DNA of 19,307 bases from JANWKA01 sp035533815 (GTDB taxonomy: Bacteria > Bacteroidota > Bacteroidia > Chitinophagales > Chitinophagaceae), in NCBI GenBank assembly GCA_035533815.1, contig DATLTB010000104.1, positions 1 to 19,307 of the forward strand, read 5' to 3'. This document shows positions 14,347-19,307 of this stretch, piece after piece. The position numbers and the translations under genes were made by a program. Below the pieces are notes generated by a model. It was not told the origin of the DNA, searched no databases, and saw nothing but the letters and a program-made list of their open reading frames with translations. How positions within the stretch are numbered: position 1 is the stretch's first letter; each line of letters begins with the position of its first letter.

Positions 14347-15111
14347 ATGCAGGTAAAGCAATCCTCCCTGATCATCGGCCGGCAGCCGGTGATAGAAACC
14401 ATCCGCTCAGGCAGGATGATCGAACGTATTTATTTGCTGCGCCAGGCTAGCGGCGAGCCGATCCGGCAGATCCGGAAATTGGCTGCTGATCAGGGGATTC
14501 CGGTCAACCTGGTGCCTGTTGAAAAACTGGACAGCCTGAGCCGTGGCAACCACCAGGGATGTGTGGCTATTGCCGGCATCATCCGTTATCTGGACCTGCA
14601 GGACCTGATCTCCTTCGTACATGAGAAGGGAGAGACCCCGCTGTTTATCCTGCTGGACGGGGTGACGGATGTGCGCAATATCGGGGCCGTCGCCCGCAGT
14701 GCGCTTTGCTGCGGCGTTCATGGCCTGATCATCCCGGAAAAAGGGATAGCGCCGCTGAATGAGGAAGCCGTGAAAGCCTCGGCCGGTGCCCTGGAACATT
14801 TGCAGGTCTGCCGGGTGGACAACCTCCTTAAAGCAACCGCATTACTGAAGTTGAATGGCATTGCCGTGCTGGCTGTGAATCAACAAGCCACTACCCGGAT
14901 TTACGACACCGATCTCCATCTTCCCCTGTCCCTGATCCTGGGTTCCGAACACCTGGGAATCCAACCTGCCCTGTTAAAGGCTGCAGATGGAATGCTTTCT
15001 ATTCCAATACCCGGGGATTTTGATTCCTTCAATGTGTCGGTGGCTGCAGGAATCGTCCTTTATGAAACCAACCGGCAACGGCGGAATGCAGGCATTGCCG
15101 GGAAACCATAA
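14347..15111 (+). CDS. rlmB: TrmH/SpoU-family 23S rRNA 2'-O-methyltransferase, RlmB-like
   Basis: A 254-residue SPOUT methyltransferase. The N-terminal part (about 8-80) is the substrate-binding domain seen in RlmB, beginning IIGRQPVIETIRSG. The catalytic domain carries the three TrmH motifs: LLDGVTDVRNIGAVARSAL (102-120), LILGSEHLGI (196-205) and IPIPGDFDSFNVSVAAGIVLYE (219-240), the last forming the knotted AdoMet site. By family it should methylate the 2'-OH of G2251 in 23S rRNA, using S-adenosylmethionine. The third motif has SFN where SLN is usual, a mild change. Other TrmH paralogues cannot be excluded. The next gene starts 26 nt downstream on the same strand. Confidence 0.85.
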   Translation: MQVKQSSLIIGRQPVIETIRSGRMIERIYLLRQASGEPIRQIRKLAADQGIPVNLVPVEKLDSLSRGNHQGCVAIAGIIRYLDLQDLISFVHEKGETPLFILLDGVTDVRNIGAVARSALCCGVHGLIIPEKGIAPLNEEAVKASAGALEHLQVCRVDNLLKATALLKLNGIAVLAVNQQATTRIYDTDLHLPLSLILGSEHLGIQPALLKAADGMLSIPIPGDFDSFNVSVAAGIVLYETNRQRRNAGIAGKP

Positions 15112-15137
15112 TCAACAGGAATTCAACCTTTACTTTG

Positions 15138-16022
15138 ATGCCGGCCAATTCCGCAAATCCTCCTCTTCCCCTAAACCCGGTTATCGTGGAATGTCCCCGG
15201 GATGCGATGCAGGGTTGGGGCCATCCGATATCTACGGAAAAAAAGGTGGAATACCTCAATGCCTTGCTCCGGGTGGGTTTTGATACAATCGACTTCGGCA
15301 GTTTTGTGTCTCCTAAGCTGATTCCTCAGATGGCAGATACCGCCGAATTGCTCTCCGCCCTGGTCCGGGGCCCTTCCCTGACCCGCCTGCTGGCCATAGT
15401 TGCCAATATCAGGGGTGCAGAAACAGCGGCAGGTTATGGGAGCATTGATTGTCTGGGTTACCCCTTCTCCGTTTCGGAAACCTTCCAGAAAAAAAACACT
15501 CATCATGGATTAACGGATTCTCTGAATATGGTGAAAGAGTTGATTGCCATTTCGAAGGAAAAGGGAAAAGAACTGGTGATTTATCTCTCCATGGGATTCG
15601 GGAACCCGTATGGTGACCCGTACAGTACCGATATTGTCGCTGAATGGGTGGATCGCCTTGCCAACCTTGGTATCGGGGTGATTTCCCTGGCGGATACCGT
15701 GGGTGTCGCTGTGCCAAAAACCATCCGGAAATTGTTTGCATATTTAATCCCTGCATTCCCGCAGATCCGCTTTGGGGCGCATTTTCATTCCCAACCTTCC
15801 CAATGGCTGGAAAAAGTCCAGACTGCGGACCTGCAGGGATGCAGGCGTTTTGATACCACCCTGCTGGGAATAGGGGGTTGTCCCATGGCCGGGGATGAAC
15901 TGGTGGGTAATATAGCCACGGAAAACCTCATTCAGTATTTCCGGGATAAGCAGGTGAACTTTTCCTTTGATGAGGATGCGCTGCGAGAAGCCAGGCTCCT
16001 GGCTTTGCAATTATTCAGGTGA
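15138..16022 (+). CDS. Hydroxymethylglutaryl-CoA lyase-like protein
   Basis: A 294-residue TIM-barrel enzyme of the HMGL-like family. HMG-CoA lyase cleaves HMG-CoA to acetyl-CoA and acetoacetate in leucine breakdown. Catalytic and metal residues are present: R21-D22 in VECPRDAMQG, H215 and H217 in GAHFHS, and C248 in the flexible loop GIGGCPMAGDELVGNIATE. IDFGSFVSPKLIPQMADTAE (51-70) and SLADTVG (183-189) also fit the family. The ATG at 15138 is chosen over the TTG just before it. It follows the RlmB-like gene by 26 nt and overlaps the convergent MFS gene by 12 nt at the 3' end. No other leucine-degradation genes are in view. Confidence 0.88.
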   Translation: MPANSANPPLPLNPVIVECPRDAMQGWGHPISTEKKVEYLNALLRVGFDTIDFGSFVSPKLIPQMADTAELLSALVRGPSLTRLLAIVANIRGAETAAGYGSIDCLGYPFSVSETFQKKNTHHGLTDSLNMVKELIAISKEKGKELVIYLSMGFGNPYGDPYSTDIVAEWVDRLANLGIGVISLADTVGVAVPKTIRKLFAYLIPAFPQIRFGAHFHSQPSQWLEKVQTADLQGCRRFDTTLLGIGGCPMAGDELVGNIATENLIQYFRDKQVNFSFDEDALREARLLALQLFR

Positions 16023-17252
16023 GCGGGTCAACGGGTCTGTTCCCCCCAGGGTAAACCAGAGTCCGCCGGCCAGGGTAAATACTGCCGCTGCCCAGATGGG
16101 CAGGCTTACGCGAATCGCAGCAATGAACCCTGCGATAAGGGGTGGGATCGCCATAGCAGCAGCCTGCACAGATTGGCGGATGCCCAGGAGCCGGCCCTGG
16201 GCTGTTGGACCGCCTTGTAAGGAAATCACTGCAGCCAGGTTAGGGGTATTAATGCCGTTAAACAAGGCAATAAAAGGAAGGACCAGGTAAATACCCAAGG
16301 GGCTGACCGGAATTAACAATAAGGGAAAAACTACTGCACCAGCCAGGGCACTCCAGGAAACCAGGGTCCGGGGGGAGTAATATTTCGCGAGAGGACGGGT
16401 GGCCAATCCCTGGGTAAGGGCCAGACAAAGACCGGTAAAAGCAAAGATATCTGCGATGCCGGAAGGAGTGAAACGGAAACGGCGGATCAGCAGCACCTGG
16501 AAGAACTGGGTAAAAAAGTTAAACCCGGTCACCACCAGGAACATGGTCAAAAATACCCTGCGCAGTTTTCGGTCCTGGAATGCCTCCCTTAAATGATGCA
16601 AGCCGGTCAACAGGTTCACTTTGGCCAGATGCCGATGGATAAGGGTTTCGGGGAAAACCCCGGCTATCAGGGCCAGGTTAACCAAACTTAGACAGGCTGC
16701 GAACCAATAGGGAGTGGACAGGCTGAACCAGCTTACCACTCCGGGGTCAGCCAGCTTTCCTCCTGCCAGGGGACCCAGGATAAAGCCCAATCCGAAAGTC
16801 ATGCCGATCAGCCCGAAATTTTTAGCCCGGTCCTTAGGCTGGGAAACATCGGCTATTACGGACATGGCAATGGAAATATTCCCTCCGGAAAAACCATCCA
16901 GTATTCGGCTGGCAAAACAGAGCCAGATATTTTTACCCGAGATCCCCAGGGCAAAGAGCAGGTAACCGATCAGGGTCCCGGTGATGGAAAGAAGGAACAT
17001 TTTCTTTCTCCCATGGCGGTCTGACAGGGCTCCGAGCAGGGGGGCTCCAAAAAATTGCGCCAGGGAAAAGCTGCCCATTAAACAACCCAGCAGGATGGAT
17101 CGAAGGGGTAGACCCGTTGCGGCAGGGAACATCCCATAAACCGGATTCATCAGCAGGGGGGCAGCAATGGGGATCACGATGCCCATGCCCAGCTGATCCA
17201 CAAAAACGGTCAATATCACCGGGAACAAGGACTGCCTGTTGTTGCGAGCCAT
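16011..17252 (-). CDS. Major facilitator superfamily transporter, TetA-like drug:H+ antiporter group
   Basis: A 413-residue inner-membrane protein with about 12 hydrophobic helices. The loop between helices 2 and 3 has the MFS signature GALSDRHGRKK, and helix 5 has a glycine- and proline-containing stretch (FGLGFILGPLAGG) typical of antiporters. The N-terminus PVILTVFVDQLGMGIVIPI resembles the TetA/multidrug exporter group, so export of small molecules is likely; the substrate is unknown. I chose ATG 17252 (MARNNRQSLFPV) because membrane helix 1 begins soon after; ATG 17309 or GTG 17342 would add a non-membrane extension, the latter overlapping miaE. It is downstream of miaE on the same strand, 73 nt apart. 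Confidence 0.85.
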   Translation of the reverse strand: MARNNRQSLFPVILTVFVDQLGMGIVIPIAAPLLMNPVYGMFPAATGLPLRSILLGCLMGSFSLAQFFGAPLLGALSDRHGRKKMFLLSITGTLIGYLLFALGISGKNIWLCFASRILDGFSGGNISIAMSVIADVSQPKDRAKNFGLIGMTFGLGFILGPLAGGKLADPGVVSWFSLSTPYWFAACLSLVNLALIAGVFPETLIHRHLAKVNLLTGLHHLREAFQDRKLRRVFLTMFLVVTGFNFFTQFFQVLLIRRFRFTPSGIADIFAFTGLCLALTQGLATRPLAKYYSPRTLVSWSALAGAVVFPLLLIPVSPLGIYLVLPFIALFNGINTPNLAAVISLQGGPTAQGRLLGIRQSVQAAAMAIPPLIAGFIAAIRVSLPIWAAAVFTLAGGLWFTLGGTDPLTRSPE

Positions 17253-17325
17253 AATCACCGGTAAAGATATGGTCCTGCCTGGTGATTTGATTCCCCGGAT
17301 AATCGGCATAGCAAAAAGCAGCCGG

Positions 17326-17907
17326 TCAGTGCATCCGGTCACCCCGGATACTGAATTGTTTCAGGATTTCCGCTTCCCGATTCAGCCAAAGCTGCCATTG
17401 TTTCCTGACCTGCTTTTCAGGGGAATATTCCCTGGCCAGGTCCAAAAAAAGCCGGTAATGACCTGCCTCGGATTCCATGAAATGGCGGTAGAACAGTTTC
17501 AGGTATGGCTCACTGAGCCCTTCACTGAGCAACCGGAACCTTTCGCAGCTCCTGGCTTCTATCAGGCCGCAGATCAGCAGCCGGTCCGCGAGCCGTTCAT
17601 TTTCATTTCCACCTTTCATCCTTAAACGTTCCAGGGCCACCACATATTCATCGGTCCGTTGGCGTCCCGGATCAATACCGCGTTTTCGCATTTCTGCAAG
17701 GACCATCCGGAAATGACCCCATTCTTCGGTGACCACGGGGGCGAGTTCATTCACGAGCCTCTTCCTCTCCGGGTAACGTTGAATGAGCGATATGCATTGG
17801 GAAGCGGCTTTCTGTTCGCAATAGGCATGATCGGTCAAAATATCGCCGATGGTAAGCTCAGCCAGATTCACCCATCGGGGATCTGTGGGAAGCTGTAGAC
17901 CCAGCAT
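17326..17907 (-). CDS. miaE: tRNA 2-methylthio-N6-isopentenyladenosine-37 hydroxylase MiaE
   Basis: A 193-residue four-helix-bundle diiron oxygenase that hydroxylates the isopentenyl group of ms2i6A at position 37 of tRNAs that read U-starting codons. The six expected iron ligands are visible: E31 (YCEQKAA), E62-x-x-H65 (EEWGHF), E117 (LIEARSCERF) and E147-x-x-H150 (ESEAGHY). The start MLGLQLPTDPRWV is the typical family N-terminus, so ATG 17907 is preferred to a TTG 33 nt upstream. A perfect -7 box lies 9 nt before the ATG. MiaA and MiaB, which make its substrate, must be encoded elsewhere. The MFS gene may be cotranscribed. Confidence 0.92.
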   Translation of the reverse strand: MLGLQLPTDPRWVNLAELTIGDILTDHAYCEQKAASQCISLIQRYPERKRLVNELAPVVTEEWGHFRMVLAEMRKRGIDPGRQRTDEYVVALERLRMKGGNENERLADRLLICGLIEARSCERFRLLSEGLSEPYLKLFYRHFMESEAGHYRLFLDLAREYSPEKQVRKQWQLWLNREAEILKQFSIRGDRMH

Positions 17908-17916
17908 ATTTTTTAC

Positions 17917-17924
17917 CAAAAATA
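17917..17924 (-). promoter_or_regulatory. -7 box upstream of miaE
   Basis: The minus strand reads TATTTTTG, a perfect TAnnTTTG, 9 nt before the miaE ATG. No -33 element was found at 19 bases. The predicted leader is only a few nucleotides. Confidence 0.4.
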
Positions 17925-17981
17925 CCGGATTCAGGAGCAATTACTGCATGGGGAATAAGAATAAGGCATCCCGGGAATAAT

Positions 17982-17989
17982 TAGCTTTG
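17982..17989 (+). promoter_or_regulatory. -7 box upstream of bioF
   Basis: TAGCTTTG is a perfect TAnnTTTG with 4 nt before the bioF ATG at 17994. There is no recognisable -33 element. It shares an 86-bp divergent promoter region with miaE and predicts a leaderless transcript. Confidence 0.4.
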
Positions 17990-17993
17990 GACC

Positions 17994-19106
17994 ATGGACG
18001 AAGAATCCTTTTTACGGATACCCCTGGAAAAAAGAAAAGAGGAAGGGTGCTTCAGGGAATTGAAGCATTACAGCGGCCTGATAGATTTTTGTTCCAATGA
18101 TTACCTGGGAATGGCTACCAGGGGATTGCTGTTACGAACGCCTGGGGATGGGGATGATGCCCGGACCCGGTCCAGTGGCAGCAGGGGATCCAGGCTATTG
18201 GCCGGGAATTATCCGGAAATGGAAGAAGCCGAAAACCAGATAGCCGGTTTTCATGATGCAGAATCAGGCCTGATCTTCAATTCGGGATATGATGCGAACC
18301 TGGGCCTTTTTTCCAGTGTCCCGAGAAAAGGCGACACGATCTTCTTTGACCAACTCATCCATGCATCCATCAGGGATGGGATCCGGCTTTCCCAGGCTGC
18401 CCATTTTTCTTTCCGGCATAATGATATGGCTGATCTGAGCAAAAAACTGCACCAGGGTGGCAGCGGGCGCCGTTTTGTTGCCGTAGAAAGTGTGTATTCC
18501 ATGGATGGCGATCTGGCCCCCCTGAAGGAAATAGCGGAAATCTGTACGCATACCGGCACCCTGCTCATCGTGGATGAAGCGCATGCCACCGGAATTTTAG
18601 GCCCTAAAGGGGAGGGCAGGGTTCAGGAACTGGGGCTGCAAACCAGGTGCTTTGCGCGGATGCATACATTCAGCAAAGCCCTGGGAGCGCATGGCGCCAT
18701 CATCCTGGGTTCCAGGATCCTCCGGGATTACCTGATCAATTTTTCCAGACCTTTTATTTATTCCACTGCGCTTCCCCCGGCTTCCCTGGCTTGCATTCAA
18801 AATGCGTATGCCTGTTTCCCCGGGATGCAGGGTGAACGGGAGCATTTGCAGGAACTAATCGCTGCATTTCAACAAAATGCCCCGGTCGGTTGGTTGGGAG
18901 GCGGGATGCCAATCCAGATCGTCCGCATTCCCGGTAATGACCGCGCAAAAGCAGCAGCCAATACATTATGCCAGGGGGGCTTTGATGTAAGGGCCATTTT
19001 ACATCCCACTGTACCCCGGGGAGCCGAAAGACTCCGCATCGTGCTGCACGCTTATAATACCCGGGGCCAGGTTGGTGATCTGATTACCTTGCTGAATAAC
19101 TGTTAA
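17994..19106 (+). CDS. bioF: 8-amino-7-oxononanoate synthase (biotin synthesis)
   Basis: A 370-residue PLP enzyme of the alpha-oxoamine synthase family. BioF joins pimeloyl-ACP or pimeloyl-CoA with L-alanine to give 8-amino-7-oxononanoate, the first ring-building precursor of biotin. Visible motifs are IDFCSNDYLGM (30-40), SSGSRGSRLLAGN (60-72), H123 in LIHASIRDG, D194 and H197 in VDEAHATG, and the PLP-binding lysine K228 in TFSKALGAHG. The length and lack of an N-terminal extension fit BioF better than the roughly 400-residue glycine C-acetyltransferase (Kbl), but the two are close relatives. No other bio gene is in the window; one may lie just beyond the right edge. Confidence 0.85.
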   Translation: MDEESFLRIPLEKRKEEGCFRELKHYSGLIDFCSNDYLGMATRGLLLRTPGDGDDARTRSSGSRGSRLLAGNYPEMEEAENQIAGFHDAESGLIFNSGYDANLGLFSSVPRKGDTIFFDQLIHASIRDGIRLSQAAHFSFRHNDMADLSKKLHQGGSGRRFVAVESVYSMDGDLAPLKEIAEICTHTGTLLIVDEAHATGILGPKGEGRVQELGLQTRCFARMHTFSKALGAHGAIILGSRILRDYLINFSRPFIYSTALPPASLACIQNAYACFPGMQGEREHLQELIAAFQQNAPVGWLGGGMPIQIVRIPGNDRAKAAANTLCQGGFDVRAILHPTVPRGAERLRIVLHAYNTRGQVGDLITLLNNC

Positions 19107-19209
19107 CAAGTTTTTCACAAGGGAGTAAAAACATTATGTATCCACCGGATTTTTCAATACTTTTTCCCCGGTAAATTCACTAAAGTGCCTTTTTCTTATT
19201 TGTAAACTA

Positions 19210-19230
19210 CCCTGCACCAAGAGTGCAGGG
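19210..19230. terminator. Perfect 8-bp hairpin downstream of bioF, possible terminator
   Basis: CCCTGCAC and GTGCAGGG pair perfectly around the 5-base loop CAAGA. It lies about 100 nt after the bioF stop. There is no following T-run on either strand, so it may instead be a structured RNA element or a processing site. Confidence 0.4.
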
Positions 19231-19231
19231 C

Positions 19232-19258
19232 GTTCAATGTGCCAATTGGCGATTGAAC
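19232..19258. repeat. 27-nt near-perfect palindrome beside the hairpin
   Basis: GTTCAAT (19232-19238) pairs with ATTGAAC (19252-19258) around an inner perfect palindrome GCCAATTGGC (19241-19250). It starts one base after the previous hairpin, giving a tandem stem-loop pair. It could be an operator, a leader structure for a gene to the right, or part of a terminator. Confidence 0.4.
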
Positions 19259-19272
19259 TTTAAACCTTGATT

Positions 19273-19307
19273 ATGCACAGCACAGCTATACAAACCAGAT
19301 TTTTCGG
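19273..19307 (+). CDS. Possible start of a further gene, cut by the right edge
   Basis: An ATG at 19273 opens a frame reading MHSTAIQTRFF to the window edge. It follows the two hairpins by 14 nt. Eleven codons are too few to recognise a product, and I see no ribosome binding site or -7 box. It is listed only because the frame is open and no other gene explains this edge. Confidence 0.2.
   Translation, partial: MHSTAIQTRFF

Noticed and set aside
17253..17342. Longer MFS protein from GTG 17342 or ATG 17309
   Set aside because: The extension is not membrane-like and the GTG start overlaps miaE; ATG 17252 lies just before the first helix.
19136..19174. 12-codon frame MYPPDFSILFPR after AAGGGAG downstream of bioF
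   Set aside because: Spacing from the AAGGGAG is long, the peptide has no features and it is within chance expectation for this length.
1..19307. CRISPR arrays, insertion sequences, prophage or defence islands
   Set aside because: No regularly spaced repeats, transposase, integrase, phage structural or restriction genes were found on either strand.

Overview
The window looks like chromosomal DNA from a member of the Bacteroidota, possibly Chitinophagia-like, at roughly 50% G+C. Three things point there. Several genes are preceded by the Bacteroidota-type -7 box TAnnTTTG. Shine-Dalgarno sequences are weak or absent. The gene set includes a Bacteroidota-type L-fucose-dehydrogenase cluster, short BioF and MiaE proteins, and a Kdp operon headed by an NtrC-type regulator. 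Genus or species cannot be read from the sequence.

Layout. (1) 1-3061, minus strand: a potassium-import module. A sigma-54 response regulator (452 aa) is followed by a 284-bp spacer with a good -24/-12 promoter, then a 26-aa membrane peptide, kdpF (25 aa) and the first 406 codons of kdpA, which runs off the left edge. (2) 3346-8782: a sugar-acid locus. The plus-strand operon encodes an FAH-family enzyme, an L-fucose-dehydrogenase-like SDR, a RhaM-type mutarotase and a tagaturonate-reductase-like enzyme. It converges on a minus-strand pair, an AraC regulator and a zinc alcohol dehydrogenase. Substrates are probably L-fucose, L-galactose or D-arabinose. The SDR and the reductase-like enzyme each have Asn where a catalytic residue is expected. 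(3) 8783-9302: a gene-poor stretch with a truncated tRNA-like remnant. (4) 9303-10535: a DUF2905 membrane protein and a CDF metal transporter. (5) 10552-14238: a secreted SxxK serine hydrolase (minus), serA (plus) and a secreted GH43 glycosidase (minus). (6) 14347-19106: an RlmB-like rRNA methyltransferase and an HMG-CoA-lyase-like protein (plus), an MFS exporter and MiaE (minus), and bioF (plus). (7) 19107-19307: mostly non-coding, with two adjacent hairpins and perhaps the start of another gene.

No CRISPR array, insertion sequence, prophage, rRNA or intact tRNA was seen. Most of the window is recognisable metabolism and housekeeping. The most distinctive observations are the apparent sigma-54 control of kdp with a small peptide gene heading the operon, the two catalytic-residue substitutions in the sugar operon, the tRNA remnant, and the recurring -7 boxes only 4-13 nt from start codons, which suggest leaderless or very short-leader mRNAs.
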